A DNA stretch of 64,000 nucleotides from UBA117 sp049975245 (GCA_049975245.1 JBNGDB010000008.1:1-64000); one strand, 5' to 3'. Positions 34,270 to 43,782 are shown, counted from the stretch's first letter. Made by a program: numbers and translations. The notes: a model not told the origin generated them from the letters alone.

Positions 34270-34632
34270 ATGACTTTAAAAGAAGATATAGATGTTGATG
34301 AAATATTTAAAAAAATTGAAAACTACTTTGGTTTTATTCCCAAGATCTTTCTTGTTTTATCAGAAAATCCGCCATTATTAAAGTCGTATTTTGAAAAATC
34401 CGTGCTTTTAATGGAAAATAATGCGCTGCCGCCTTTAACTAAAGAATTAATATCAATAGGTGCAGCAAGCTCTTTAGGATCTGAACACTGCCTTTCCACC
34501 CATATAAGTGTAGCTAAAAAATTTGGCGCAACAAAAGAACAAATTTTATTATCAATCCTTATAGGAGGATTTATAAACGAAACTTCAGCTCTTTCAAAAT
34601 CATTAAGGGTTTTTGAAAGTTTATATGACTAA
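34270..34632 (+). CDS. Carboxymuconolactone decarboxylase family protein (AhpD-like)
   Basis: The 120-residue helical protein has the CMD-domain pattern: FGFIPKIFLVLSENPPLLKS, then LTKELISIGAASSLGSEHCL, with EHCLSTH as the active-site region, and AKKFGATKEQILLSILIGGF. Only one Cys is present, so the two-cysteine redox chemistry of AhpD is not available in its usual form. Members often act as peroxidase partners or of unknown function, which fits a position close to katG and other stress genes. A GGGATGATT element precedes the ATG. Confidence 0.85.
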   Translation: MTLKEDIDVDEIFKKIENYFGFIPKIFLVLSENPPLLKSYFEKSVLLMENNALPPLTKELISIGAASSLGSEHCLSTHISVAKKFGATKEQILLSILIGGFINETSALSKSLRVFESLYD

Positions 34633-34876
34633 TAGGGACTATTATAGGGATTATTTTAAATATTAATTAAAATAGATTTTTTTAGGTATTATTTTTTTTT
34701 ATTTTAGCAAATACAATCTAGCTTTGCAAGATTATTTCTTTATTAAGATTTTTAGATGATAAAATAGTTAATTTCAAGTCCTAGAATAAACATCAATAAT
34801 AAATTTTTTTATATATAAAAAACATAAATAATATTGTTTAGGGAGTTTGTTAGATAAAAAAAAGGTGGTGGAATCT

Positions 34877-35356
34877 ATGCAAAGGAAAACTACAGCTATA
34901 ATTCTAATTATTTTAGGTTTGATCGTGCTTGCCTTTCCCTTGTTAGGAGTTATACCGGTTAGTGTACTTACTGGTTTAGGCGTGCTATTTTTAGGTATAG
35001 GTCTCCTTATTGCAGGTATAATCGAAATGGGTGAGAGTGCTGCCCTGGGAATTGTTGAATTAATATTAGGAATAATAGCAGTTGTGCTGGGTGTTGGTTT
35101 TATATTTAATCCTGGACTATTTAGCTTCGTAGCTGCTCTCATAATATATTTGGCAGGTATTTTCCTGATTATTGTAGGTATTATTGGAATAATTAGTAAA
35201 ACTGGTGGAAGTCGTTGGAACGGGACAATAGGAATAATTATAGGATTAATATACATAATAGTAGGAGCATTAGTAGCAAATCCATTCTATTTAGGAATAT
35301 TGATTGGACTATGGCTTTTAATAGTTGGAGTATTAATGTTCTTCCAAAGTGATTAG
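34877..35356 (+). CDS. DUF308 family membrane protein (HdeD-like)
   Basis: From the ATG at 34877, which follows AAAGGTGGTG, the 159-residue protein has six predicted membrane helices separated by short Gly-rich loops, in two similar triplets: the first from TAIILIILGLIVLAFPLLG and the second from GIVELILGIIAVVLGVGF. This is the DUF308/HdeD pattern. In bacteria HdeD relates to acid resistance; in archaea its role is not known. The frame is open 10 codons upstream, but no ribosome binding site fits that start. Confidence 0.87.
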   Translation: MQRKTTAIILIILGLIVLAFPLLGVIPVSVLTGLGVLFLGIGLLIAGIIEMGESAALGIVELILGIIAVVLGVGFIFNPGLFSFVAALIIYLAGIFLIIVGIIGIISKTGGSRWNGTIGIIIGLIYIIVGALVANPFYLGILIGLWLLIVGVLMFFQSD

Positions 35357-35475
35357 AACAAATTAAGAACGCAAACTCTCTTTATCTTTTTATTTTATAA
35401 AATTATAAAAAAATTTTTATTATATTTTTATTTTTTTTGATAAAAAAATCTAGAACTATTAAAAAAATGATGATT

Positions 35476-35778
<303 letters not shown>

Positions 35779-35889
35779 ATATGAAATAAATCTTTTTTAG
35801 TTTTTAAATTGATATCTAAAAAATAGTCAATTATCTTTGCTTATTATTGTATAGAATTTTGATACTTATAATTTTTACTACAAAATTTT

Positions 35890-36564
35890 TTAATATTTTT
35901 CAGCTACCACTAAATCAACCGGAAGGTCCCACATACTTAATTGATCCAGTTTCTTTATGGTAAAACCTGATTTTTCCAGTTCTTGTGTGGTTAAAATTGG
36001 CCTACAATCGACATATGATGGAAATTTCATATGTGCCCATTTATAAAGTTTGGTCATAATATTATCTTCACCCCTCTTTGATAAAGCCACTATTCCAATT
36101 CTACCCCCAGTTTTTAATACCCTATAGCACTCTGAGAGTATCTCTGGTATCTCATGAGTGTCAAAAAGTTCCAGAGTAAAGCTCATGAATAAAGCATCAA
36201 AAATTTCATCTTGAAATGGGAGTTTTATAGCGTCTCCTAATATCAATTTCGTTCTTTTTAATAAACCTTCATTTTGCAACTTGGACTTTGCCACTTCTAG
36301 CATGCCTTTAGATATATCTATTCCATATACTTTACCAGATACACCTACAGATTTACTTAAATTTATTAACGCATCTCCAGTTCCAAAACCTATCTCTAAA
36401 ACTTTTTCACCATTTTTTACATCTAAATATTCTAATCCTTTATTTACATACTTTTTTTCTGGTTTAGCTACAGCATCGTACCATTTACTCATCTTATCAT
36501 AACTGGTTCTTGCCTTTCTCCTGGAAAGTTCAACCCTACTTACTTGTGAATCATCACATGTCAT
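35890..36564 (-). CDS. Class I SAM-dependent methyltransferase, UbiE-like
   Basis: The 224-residue protein has the UbiE/COQ5-like pattern: YDKMSKWYDAVAKPEKKYVN near the N-terminus, motif I VLEIGFGTGDALINLSKSVG, the acidic end of strand 2 in VYGIDISKGMLEVAKSKL, and LILGDAIKLPFQDEIFDALF. The hydrophobic substrate pocket residues are not recognisable. Substrates of this group include quinones, lipids and metalloid compounds. The ATG at 36564 has no strong ribosome binding site. The gene is 112 bases after the RNase P RNA gene in the same direction. Confidence 0.88.
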   Translation of the reverse strand: MTCDDSQVSRVELSRRKARTSYDKMSKWYDAVAKPEKKYVNKGLEYLDVKNGEKVLEIGFGTGDALINLSKSVGVSGKVYGIDISKGMLEVAKSKLQNEGLLKRTKLILGDAIKLPFQDEIFDALFMSFTLELFDTHEIPEILSECYRVLKTGGRIGIVALSKRGEDNIMTKLYKWAHMKFPSYVDCRPILTTQELEKSGFTIKKLDQLSMWDLPVDLVVAEKY

Positions 36565-36749
36565 GATGTAAATATTTAGTTTTACTGGGAATAAATTTTT
36601 TTTCTATATTATTTGTAAAATAAGATAAATTTAGAATAGATAAATAGCTAATTATATTAAAAGTATTTTATTAACATTGGATTGCTGGAAAAAAACTAAT
36701 AATTTAATTCTTATTATATTTAGGATATTTAATATTAAATAAAAAAGAA

Positions 36750-36825
<76 letters not shown>

Positions 36826-36884
36826 TATTATTATCATTCACAGTTAACACATATAAAGGTTTCCCTTATATTACCAAAAATGAA

Positions 36885-37217
36885 CTAATCAGAATTATTT
36901 TTAAAGGAAAGTTCTTTGGCCTCTTTATCTAAAAAATATCCAACTACTGTTCTTATGGCTACAATAACTGCCAGCACTATAACCTGATCAATAGTAGGTT
37001 CCAATATTGTCTTGATAAGATCAGCAGCTATGAAAAATTCAAGTGATAAAACTATTTTTGAAGTGAAATCAATCCTTATAGAGTTATAATTAATAGATTT
37101 TCTAAGTATCTCAATAGATATTATTCCTATTATAGCTCTTATTCCGCCAAAAAAAATAAGAATGGCTCCGAAATATGAAAAAAATCGGGCTACCCAGACT
37201 ATAATATCTAAATACAT
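36885..37217 (-). CDS. DUF1622 family membrane protein
   Basis: The 110-residue protein has three predicted membrane helices: YLDIIVWVARFFSYFGAILI (residues 2-21), IVLSLEFFIAADLIKTILEP (about 55-74) and VIVLAVIVAIRTVVGYFLDK (about 79-98). The segment LEFFIAADLI and the final IRTVVGYFL are characteristic of DUF1622. TTGGTGTAA precedes the ATG. It follows two small coiled-coil genes and is likely in the same transcript, since the spacing is only 13 bases. Function is unknown. Confidence 0.88.
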   Translation of the reverse strand: MYLDIIVWVARFFSYFGAILIFFGGIRAIIGIISIEILRKSINYNSIRIDFTSKIVLSLEFFIAADLIKTILEPTIDQVIVLAVIVAIRTVVGYFLDKEAKELSFKNNSD

Positions 37218-37230
37218 TTACACCAATTAA

Positions 37231-37764
37231 TTATTCCTCTGGTTCTTCTAACTTTTTAAGTCGTTCGTCTATAGCATCTAATTTTTTATTAGTAAATCCC
37301 CGGTATTCATTAAATCTTCGTTCTAACTCATCAATATCACGAGTTGCTTTTTCGAATCTCTTTTCTAAGTCTTTAATGTCTGTTTTTGTAGCAAGTTCCC
37401 AGTCTTTGATTAATTGATCGCTTTGTTCATCTAGAAAACTCTCAATACGGTTGGATAAAATATCAGTACTTATAGGAACATCTCTAACTTTTCCCATTAT
37501 TTTATCACTAACTCCTGAAACTTTCTCACCAACACCTGACATTTTTTCACTAACTCCTGAAACTTTCTCACCGGTTTCTTCATAATTAATCGGTATTTTT
37601 TCACCTGCTTTAGAAAATTGACCGCTTACTTTATCTCCTGCTTCTGAAACTTGTTTTCTAACTCCGCCTAAATTTACAATTTTATTCTCTTGTAGATAAT
37701 AATATAGAAGTACCACAATTGCTCCTGCCAATACTAATATAGCAAATAATTCTAGTGGTCCCAT
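37231..37764 (-). CDS. Membrane-anchored coiled-coil protein with 14-residue repeats
   Basis: The 177-residue protein has one N-terminal membrane helix (LELFAILVLAGAIVVLLYYY), then a repeat region: GEKVSGVSEKMSGV and GEKVSGVSDKIMGK are near-identical 14-residue units, and similar weaker units precede them. A charged C-terminal coiled coil (about residues 120-175) contains DLEKRFEKATRDIDELERRF. At the DNA level a 26-base sequence is repeated exactly 42 bases apart (37505-37530 and 37547-37572). The family is unknown. It lies 3 bases from the upstream coiled-coil gene and 13 bases before the DUF1622 gene, so the three are one operon. Confidence 0.85.
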   Translation of the reverse strand: MGPLELFAILVLAGAIVVLLYYYLQENKIVNLGGVRKQVSEAGDKVSGQFSKAGEKIPINYEETGEKVSGVSEKMSGVGEKVSGVSDKIMGKVRDVPISTDILSNRIESFLDEQSDQLIKDWELATKTDIKDLEKRFEKATRDIDELERRFNEYRGFTNKKLDAIDERLKKLEEPEE

Positions 37765-37767
37765 AGT

Positions 37768-38187
37768 TTAGTCCCCTTTACCTTTCATATTTTTTTCAAT
37801 TTCTTTTTCTTTCTTTTCAATATCAACCAACATATGTTGTAGTTTTTTATATTCAGTTTGTGCCTCTAATCGCGTTACTCTTTCGTTAATCTCGCTGTGA
37901 AGATACCCAATCTTATGCATGAGTTCTGAAGTATTTTGTCTGATTTGGGCAAGATTTTTCTGCTGGTCCTCAGGTAAGGGTATCACATTTTCCATTAACC
38001 TCTTTGCTTCTAAATCTTTTTCAACCATGGCGATTTTTTTAAGTTGGATCTGTTTTTCTGCAAAAGAAACATTGTTTTGAACTTCTCTCACTTTTCTCCA
38101 CTGAACAACTACAACAATGACTGCCACTAAAGCGATGGCAGCAATAATTATATAAAACAAATTCTGTGGAATGGTGACCGTAGCCAT
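37768..38187 (-). CDS. Membrane-anchored coiled-coil protein
   Basis: The 139-residue protein has a short N-terminal segment, one membrane helix (NLFYIIIAAIALVAVIVVVV, about residues 9-28), and a long coiled-coil cytoplasmic or extracellular part that ends with KEKEIEKNMKGKGD. AGGAGG stands before the ATG. It is the first gene of the three-gene membrane operon. No enzymatic motif is visible. The similarity of plan with the next gene (one helix plus coiled coil) suggests a complex of the two, with the DUF1622 protein as a possible third member. Confidence 0.82.
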   Translation of the reverse strand: MATVTIPQNLFYIIIAAIALVAVIVVVVQWRKVREVQNNVSFAEKQIQLKKIAMVEKDLEAKRLMENVIPLPEDQQKNLAQIRQNTSELMHKIGYLHSEINERVTRLEAQTEYKKLQHMLVDIEKKEKEIEKNMKGKGD

Positions 38188-38493
38188 ATAATACCTCCTA
38201 AATATTATTTATTGGAAGCCATATATAAAAATATACCAAAACTCATTCATTTTAATTTTAATATCTTATATATAATAATTTTCAATTAAAAATATGCTAT
38301 TTAAAGTCATTTCAATTGAATATTTTACCCTTTAATATTATAATAAGATAAAAATAAAAATAATTAAGATGATATCAGAAAATTCATATTAACTATATAG
38401 ACTTGAACTATATAGACTAGTTAAAATAATTTAGATGAAATTTAAAATATCTTTTTAAAGTAAAGTATTTTTGTTAAATTTATGAGTGATTAT
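38188..38493. other. 306-base AT-rich intergenic region with a short tandem repeat
   Basis: Holds divergent promoters for the coiled-coil operon and methionine aminopeptidase. AACTATATAGACT occurs twice in tandem, at 38391-38403 and 38406-38418, 76 bases before the aminopeptidase start. No gene or RNA was recognised. Confidence 0.5.
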
Positions 38494-39420
38494 ATGATTG
38501 AAATGTATAGAAAAGCTGGTGCAATAGTATCAAAAGTTAGAAAATTAGCAGTTGATAAAACTAAACCCAATATTAAAATTTTAGAATTAGTAGAGATGGT
38601 AGAGAACGAAATAGTTAAAATGGGTGGAAAAGCTGCTTTTCCTTGTAATATATCAGTCAATGAAGTAACTGCACATTACACGGCCCCACCTAATGATGAA
38701 TCAATTTTAAATTTTGGAGATATGGTTAAAATAGATTTAGGGGCTCACGTAGATGGATATATTGCAGATACTGCCATAACAACCATTGTTGGCGGTGAGA
38801 AATATCTTGAAAATAATAATATTGATGAGGATTTAAAGTCTAAAAATTTGAATATGGTTGAAACTTCCCAGATGGCAGTAGAAAGTGCCATAAATACCGT
38901 AAAAGCCGGAGTGGAAGTTGGAAAAATTGGAGAAGTTATAGAAAAGACTATAATTAACAGGGGTTTTAAACCGGTTTCAAATTTGACTGGTCACAGTATG
39001 GATCGATGGTTGTTACATTCTGGACTTTCAATTCCTAATATTAAAGAAAAAAATCCGCATAAACTTGAAGAAGGAGATGTTTTAGCAATAGAACCGTTTG
39101 TAACTGATGGTGTAGGTAGAGTGACTGATATGAGTGATGCTTTTATCTTCCGATTTTTAAGAGATAGACCTCTCAGAATGATTCACGCACAGAAACTTTT
39201 AAAAAAAATTAAAAGTGAATATCATAGTTTACCATTTTGTCAAAGATGGCTTTTAAATTACTTTGAGGAACACAGATTAAATGCTTCCATGCGACAACTC
39301 ATACAATCAAGGGCCGTTTATCCCTATCATGTTCTCAAAGAAAAAAGTGATGCTTGGGTGGCTCAGGCAGAACATACACTAATTGTTGAAAAAGACGGCT
39401 GTGAAGTTATAACACTATAA
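38494..39420 (+). CDS. map: Methionine aminopeptidase, type II
   Basis: The enzyme removes the N-terminal methionine from new proteins. Metal ligands of the pita-bread fold are visible: the Asp pair in MVKIDLGAHVDGYIADTAIT, the His in NLTGHSMDRWLLH, the Glu in LAIEPFVTDG, and the last Glu near the C-terminal AQAEHTLIVEKDGCEV. The helical insertion typical of type II enzymes is present (about residues 205-275, including PFCQRWLLNYFEEHRLNASM). The start at 38494 is chosen because GTGATTAT precedes it; an upstream ATG at 38482 has no ribosome binding site. Length of about 308 residues is normal. Confidence 0.95.
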   Translation: MIEMYRKAGAIVSKVRKLAVDKTKPNIKILELVEMVENEIVKMGGKAAFPCNISVNEVTAHYTAPPNDESILNFGDMVKIDLGAHVDGYIADTAITTIVGGEKYLENNNIDEDLKSKNLNMVETSQMAVESAINTVKAGVEVGKIGEVIEKTIINRGFKPVSNLTGHSMDRWLLHSGLSIPNIKEKNPHKLEEGDVLAIEPFVTDGVGRVTDMSDAFIFRFLRDRPLRMIHAQKLLKKIKSEYHSLPFCQRWLLNYFEEHRLNASMRQLIQSRAVYPYHVLKEKSDAWVAQAEHTLIVEKDGCEVITL

Positions 39421-39531
39421 ATTCAAGATATATTAGAGTCCTTAAGACTATTAGAGATTTATTTATGCTATTTAGAAAATAAAAATTCAAATTATTATCA
39501 AGAAGATTTGTGAAATAAATAGAAATCAATA

Positions 39532-39900
39532 TTAAATCTTCATTTTTAAATCTTCAGCCTTTTGAATTCCCTCGGGATCTTCAACATGTTGATAATAATC
39601 AAGAGAATCTTTAATACAATCTAAAGCCGCTTCTTTTCTTCCTTTTTTATTATGAATCAAAGCTAAATAATATAGACTTTCAGCAGCTAAATGAACGTCA
39701 TTTAATTTAACTGATTCATCATAAGCTAATTCAAAATAATAATGAGCTTGTTCAAAATTTTCTCTTCTAAAATAGGTAATTCCTCTTATAATTAGATTTG
39801 ATTTCCTTTTTTGATTTTCCTTAGTACGTTTATAAAAATAAAGTGTTGTAAAATAGATGTAAACCATTATCATAGCTGCAAAAATAATTATTATTTCCAT
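39532..39900 (-). CDS. Membrane-anchored TPR protein
   Basis: The 122-residue protein has an N-terminal membrane helix (IIIFAAMIMVYIYFTTLYFY, residues 3-22) and two to three TPR-like helical repeats: GITYFRRENFEQAHYYFELA, then AAESLYYLALIHNKKGRKEA and ALDCIKDSLDYYQHVEDPEG. TAGGTGTGATTA precedes the ATG. It lies 50 bases downstream of frhB in the same direction and might be read with the frh operon. TPR proteins mediate protein contacts; a partner is not evident. Confidence 0.85.
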   Translation of the reverse strand: MEIIIIFAAMIMVYIYFTTLYFYKRTKENQKRKSNLIIRGITYFRRENFEQAHYYFELAYDESVKLNDVHLAAESLYYLALIHNKKGRKEAALDCIKDSLDYYQHVEDPEGIQKAEDLKMKI

Positions 39901-39952
39901 TAATCACACCTAAAATAACTAAAAATTAAAATAAAAAAAAGAAAGAAAGAGT

Positions 39953-40798
39953 TTAGAATGGAACAGGTAATCCCATTGCTTTTCTTTCGTCAATTGTTTT
40001 TTGGTTTTTAGTCTTCTTGTCACCGGATAGTTTTTGTAGTAATCCTAATCCAGGTTTAACATCCTCAATGGATTTAGTTTCAATAGCACCAGCTTCAACA
40101 GCTTGTTTAAATACGGTGTCACCAGCATCAGTTCTGGTTATTACAGTGGACCAACCATCTGGTGTTCCAACTGATCCGGTAGATACGTCTGCTAGTTCTG
40201 CTACGTAGTCAAGACATACGTTACAACCATCTTGTTCGTATCCATGGGTTTCTTTTAATGGTATACTTAATTCTTGATCTGCTGTGTATACCCAGAATTT
40301 ACCTTTTCCAATATCCATTTTTTCGACTAATTCTGGACTAACTCCCATTTTTTCAGATATGAAAGTTCTTAAAGACTCGAATGGGAAGTTTTCCATGCAG
40401 AAAATTCCGACTACTAATGAGATTTTATCAGCCAAAAATCTAACACCAAATGGATAGGACTGGGTTTTCCTTATACCCATAGTTTGGCAAGGAATTGCTA
40501 CAGTACCAACTTTATCTAGACCATATTGTCTAACAGCTTCTTTTAACATCCAAACGTTTGGTGAAAAAGTGTATTTTGTACCTGCTGCTGCTAAAATTTC
40601 ATCTGAAGTCATTGCTACCATTGGTTCTGGTTTCCAGAAATCTTTTCCAGGTCCAGCTACAACTGCACCTTCAATAATCTTTTCATCTAGAGCAAATGAT
40701 AGGAGTCCAGATACAATACCTCCATCTTGTGCTATTTTTTGGATCTGTTTATCAGTTGATCTTGCGGCAACTATCTCTTTGTATGTTCCTAATACCAT
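39953..40798 (-). CDS. frhB: F420-reducing hydrogenase, beta subunit
   Basis: FrhB carries FAD and the F420-binding site, and passes electrons from the hydrogenase clusters to F420. Conserved cysteines are in VAIPCQTMG, FCMENFPF and DGCNVCLDYVAELADVS, the [4Fe-4S] ligand regions. The N-terminus GTYKEIVAARSTDKQIQKIA is typical, as is QDGGIVSGLLSFALD. ATG at 40798 follows AGGAGG by 8 bases, while the GTG two codons upstream is too close to it. Last gene of frhA-D-G-B. Confidence 0.97.
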   Translation of the reverse strand: MVLGTYKEIVAARSTDKQIQKIAQDGGIVSGLLSFALDEKIIEGAVVAGPGKDFWKPEPMVAMTSDEILAAAGTKYTFSPNVWMLKEAVRQYGLDKVGTVAIPCQTMGIRKTQSYPFGVRFLADKISLVVGIFCMENFPFESLRTFISEKMGVSPELVEKMDIGKGKFWVYTADQELSIPLKETHGYEQDGCNVCLDYVAELADVSTGSVGTPDGWSTVITRTDAGDTVFKQAVEAGAIETKSIEDVKPGLGLLQKLSGDKKTKNQKTIDERKAMGLPVPF

Positions 40799-40810
40799 TT
40801 TCACAGCCTC

Positions 40811-41602
40811 CTATAATCCTAAGTCCTTTTTAATTCTTTCTTCTGGCCACCAGCTTCTTGGACATTGAGTGTAACAAATACCACATTTGATACATCTGTC
40901 TTCATTCAGTTCTGGTCTTCCATTGGTCATACTGAGTGCTCTGGTCTGACAGGACATTGCACAAGTTCCACATCCAATACATAATGCTTGGTTTACAACT
41001 TTAAGTTGTAAATCACATCCACATGCTTCTGTGTATCCTGCTAAATCCATCATAGGCTGTAAGTAATCCATATCACCGTTTATAACAGCTACTACTGTTT
41101 TAGCTATAATTTCTGGTGATGGTGGGCATCCAGGTATCGCTAAGTCTACTTTAACTAAATCAGCTATCGGAACAAATGATTCATGTTGTGGCTGTGCTTG
41201 CTGTCCTCCTCGACTGTATCGAGTGAAACATCCAGTAGCAGCGCATGAACCAAAAGCTACAACTAATCCTGCTTTTTCTCTAACTTCTTTAAGTTCGTGT
41301 ACACTGTGTTCATCTTGCAGACAACATGATCCTTCAACCAGAGCAATGTCCATTTCTGGCATTTCCCACAGGTCTACTAAAGTTTGTCCATAAACAATGT
41401 CCACCATGTTAGTTAATAATTCTGCTAAAATGTCGTAATTCTCTGTTAACGACATACCATCTCCAGTACATCCGCTTAAGTGGATGTATCCTATTTTTGG
41501 TTTAGGTTTTTCTTCCGCCACTTTTTCAACCTCCTCTTCTGCACCTAATTCTTCGGCTGGCTTCGTTTCCATTCCTAAAAATTCTTTAATTCGGGCTAAC
41601 AT
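40811..41602 (-). CDS. frhG: F420-reducing hydrogenase, gamma (small) subunit
   Basis: FrhG is the small subunit that carries three iron-sulfur clusters. The proximal cluster ligands are in IHLSGCTGDGMSL, VEGSCCLQDEHSV, FGSCAATGC and LAIPGCPPSPEI. The C-terminal ferredoxin part has two [4Fe-4S] motifs: CIGCGTCAMSCQTRA and CIKCGICYTQCPRS. An N-terminal extension of about 35 residues, rich in Glu, Pro and Lys, precedes the core, as in other Methanobacteriales FrhG. GGGGTAT lies before the ATG. It is 12 bases from frhB and 3 bases from frhD. Confidence 0.97.
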   Translation of the reverse strand: MLARIKEFLGMETKPAEELGAEEEVEKVAEEKPKPKIGYIHLSGCTGDGMSLTENYDILAELLTNMVDIVYGQTLVDLWEMPEMDIALVEGSCCLQDEHSVHELKEVREKAGLVVAFGSCAATGCFTRYSRGGQQAQPQHESFVPIADLVKVDLAIPGCPPSPEIIAKTVVAVINGDMDYLQPMMDLAGYTEACGCDLQLKVVNQALCIGCGTCAMSCQTRALSMTNGRPELNEDRCIKCGICYTQCPRSWWPEERIKKDLGL

Positions 41603-41605
41603 TGG

Positions 41606-42076
41606 CTATACCCCTATTTCTTTTAAAATCATCTTTATGGCTACGGGAATAGCATCTTCCACACTTTTGGTTAATCCCAATTTAACATCGGGAGCAGAGA
41701 CAGATTCTGGCTGGCATCCAATTACTATAACTTCTATTTGTTTACTTAAGTCATGCAAAGGCTGACTTACTGGCCATGAATGTACATTTTCATAAGATCC
41801 TTCTGGTAATTCTTCAACATCGAATATTCGAAGGGTTCCTGGTTCAGCTCCAAAATCAACAATATCCACAACTATCATTTTCTTCCATATTTCATGAGGT
41901 AGAGTGAATATAAAGTGGGGAGCACCTGTCCCGGCATCGATAAATATTGTACTTTCTGGAAGCTCATGTTCTTTGGAATACTCTTGTAAAGCCTCTATCA
42001 CTGCTGGTCCAAATCCGTCATCTTCGAACAGGACATTTCCACAGCCAACAATTATATTCTCCGCGTCGTATGGCAT
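41606..42076 (-). CDS. frhD: F420-hydrogenase maturation protease FrhD
   Basis: A peptidase of family M52 that cuts the C-terminus of the nickel-loaded large subunit FrhA. The signature IVGCGNVLFEDDGFGPAVIE is at residues 9-28, followed by FIDAGTGAPHFIFTLPHE and the metal-binding IVVDIVDFGAEPGTLRIFDV. The HP or HD residues near VHSWPVSQPLHDL contain another ligand His. AAGGGAAT precedes the ATG. The gene is inserted between frhA and frhG, as in related methanogens. Confidence 0.95.
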   Translation of the reverse strand: MPYDAENIIVGCGNVLFEDDGFGPAVIEALQEYSKEHELPESTIFIDAGTGAPHFIFTLPHEIWKKMIVVDIVDFGAEPGTLRIFDVEELPEGSYENVHSWPVSQPLHDLSKQIEVIVIGCQPESVSAPDVKLGLTKSVEDAIPVAIKMILKEIGV

Positions 42077-42085
42077 TTTATTCCC

Positions 42086-43306
42086 TTAAATCCTAACCAT
42101 TTCGTTTTTAATAACGCTCCTGTCTTCATCATCTATTACTATAAGGTGAGTAGCGCATGATAGACATGGATCGTATGCTCTTATTACGTGGGGTCCAAAT
42201 TCGTGGTGGAATCCTTCAGTTGCAGGGCCCATGGTAGGTATATTCCAAGTTGTTGGAACTAAGCAGCTGTAGAATTCAGTTTTTCCTTGATCATTTACCT
42301 GGGCCATGTGTATATCCATACCCCTAGGTCCTTCAATAGCACCTATTCCGAGTTTGCCTGTACCTCTGATATCAAAGTCTGCTTTAACAGGTGCTGAAGT
42401 GTTTAACTCATCCAATATATCAATTGCCCTAGATAATGCTGACACTTGTTCTAAAGCTCTTGCTACGTGTTGAGCAACAACACCTTTTTCTTTATAACCT
42501 TGATATTCAACCATTCTGGCCCTAGGACCTACTTCAACATTTCTACCATCGTATAATGGTACTGTGGAGCAGGCTCTTTTAGCTATTTCTGGGTCGTCGT
42601 ACCAGCTTTCTGGCATTATTTCAGTGAACCTATCTAATTCGAAGTTTTCTCTGTTACCATACAAAACATCGGTAGCCAGTGTCTTTTGATCATGTACACC
42701 TAAACCTTTTGGTAAGCCTTTATCTTCATATAAACCGATAAGTAACTCTACAAGTTCATTTAATTTTGGTTTAGTTTGTTTTAATCGAGCATATAATTTT
42801 TTTCTAGCCAGTTCACTTATGTTTCTTTCCATTCCTCCAATCCGGACATCAGATGGATGTATACCTTCACCAGCAACCATATCTACAACGTACTGAGCAT
42901 TTTTACGCACTTCAGAAACCATGTTTACAGCTGTAGCAAACAAGTTTTCTGGAACAAAGTCCGGTGCAACCAAAAATTGATGTATTGCATGACTGTTGAT
43001 ATGGTGCGCGCATAAGGTTAACTCTCTTAGAAGTTTACCAGCTTTTGGTGGTTCTATACCTAATGAATCATCCATTGCTTCAACAGATGCTAATGTGTGA
43101 GGTATAGGACATACACCACAGATCCTCTGGACCATTACTGGAGCAGTTTCAGGAGGTTTACCTGTGACCATCTTTTCTAGCCCTCTAACTGGAGTAATAC
43201 TAAAGTATCGCCCCTTAGTTACAATTCCTTCATCATCGACTTCCATGACCAATTCGGCGTGTCCTTCTTGTCGTGATGTTGGCGATATAACAATCCTTTC
43301 GCTCAA
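42086..43306 (-). CDS. frhA: F420-reducing hydrogenase, alpha (large, NiFe) subunit
   Basis: FrhA holds the NiFe active site. Both metal motifs are present: RICGVCPIPH near residue 60 and the C-terminal DPCLSCATH. The protein is about 406 residues, normal for the family. The start is a TTG at 43306, chosen because GAGGTGAT stands 6 bases upstream and the product then begins with SERIVISPTSRQEGHAELV after the initiator residue; the frame is open 14 codons further. After DPCLSCATH a short tail to the end is expected to be cut off by FrhD. It heads the operon frhA-D-G-B. Confidence 0.97.
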   Translation of the reverse strand: MSERIVISPTSRQEGHAELVMEVDDEGIVTKGRYFSITPVRGLEKMVTGKPPETAPVMVQRICGVCPIPHTLASVEAMDDSLGIEPPKAGKLLRELTLCAHHINSHAIHQFLVAPDFVPENLFATAVNMVSEVRKNAQYVVDMVAGEGIHPSDVRIGGMERNISELARKKLYARLKQTKPKLNELVELLIGLYEDKGLPKGLGVHDQKTLATDVLYGNRENFELDRFTEIMPESWYDDPEIAKRACSTVPLYDGRNVEVGPRARMVEYQGYKEKGVVAQHVARALEQVSALSRAIDILDELNTSAPVKADFDIRGTGKLGIGAIEGPRGMDIHMAQVNDQGKTEFYSCLVPTTWNIPTMGPATEGFHHEFGPHVIRAYDPCLSCATHLIVIDDEDRSVIKNEMVRI

Positions 43307-43782
43307 ATGTATCACCTCGTTTTTTAGAATTTCAACAATATAATTCAATTATATAAATATTATCATAAGTTATAAGTTTTTCTTTGAAGGCGAAAATGAA
43401 AAGTATTTATATGATAAAAATCTTAGCATTTATTTCACATATCAAACATTTTTGATTTACATCATATCATAAGACTATTATAATATTAAAAGTTATTAAA
43501 ATTTGATTATAATCAAAATAGAGGAATTTAATCTATTTTAATTCTCCATATATTCTAATATGAATTTATATTCATTTTAGAAAATACTAAACTGAAAAAA
43601 ATGCGATAATATTATATTAGTATTATTAAAATCCTTAATTTCTAAGTAAAGTTTATATGTCATTTGCATAATAAATGTGAAGGTGCGAAAATAATTATGG
43701 ATTTTCTTATAAAATTAAAAATATTGTAATAAAGGAAAATTTAATAAGAGATGTTAAGATAATATAACCTTAAGGTGAGCAT
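43307..43782. other. 476-base intergenic region between frhA and the PepSY gene
   Basis: Contains the frh promoter and leader near 43307-43412 and the promoter of the plus-strand PepSY gene near its right end. The middle is AT-rich with nothing recognised. A tiny frame at about 43697 is discussed among rejected items. Confidence 0.5.
43404..43412 (-). promoter_or_regulatory. TATA box of the frh operon
   Basis: Read on the minus strand this is ATATAAATA, about 98 bases before the frhA start, giving a leader of about 75 bases if transcription starts 25 bases downstream. The leader contains the GAGGTGAT site. Strong expression of this hydrogenase is expected in methanogens. Confidence 0.5.

Noticed and set aside
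34774..35256. Minus-strand 160-codon frame opposite the DUF308 gene
   Set aside because: The plus-strand frame has a real ribosome binding site and clean membrane helices; the antisense frame is Ile/Pro-rich translation of the reverse.
43670..43731. Short frame MDFLIKLKIL behind GAAGGTGCG near 43697
   Set aside because: Ten residues with no conservation evidence; could be a leader peptide, but there is nothing to support that.
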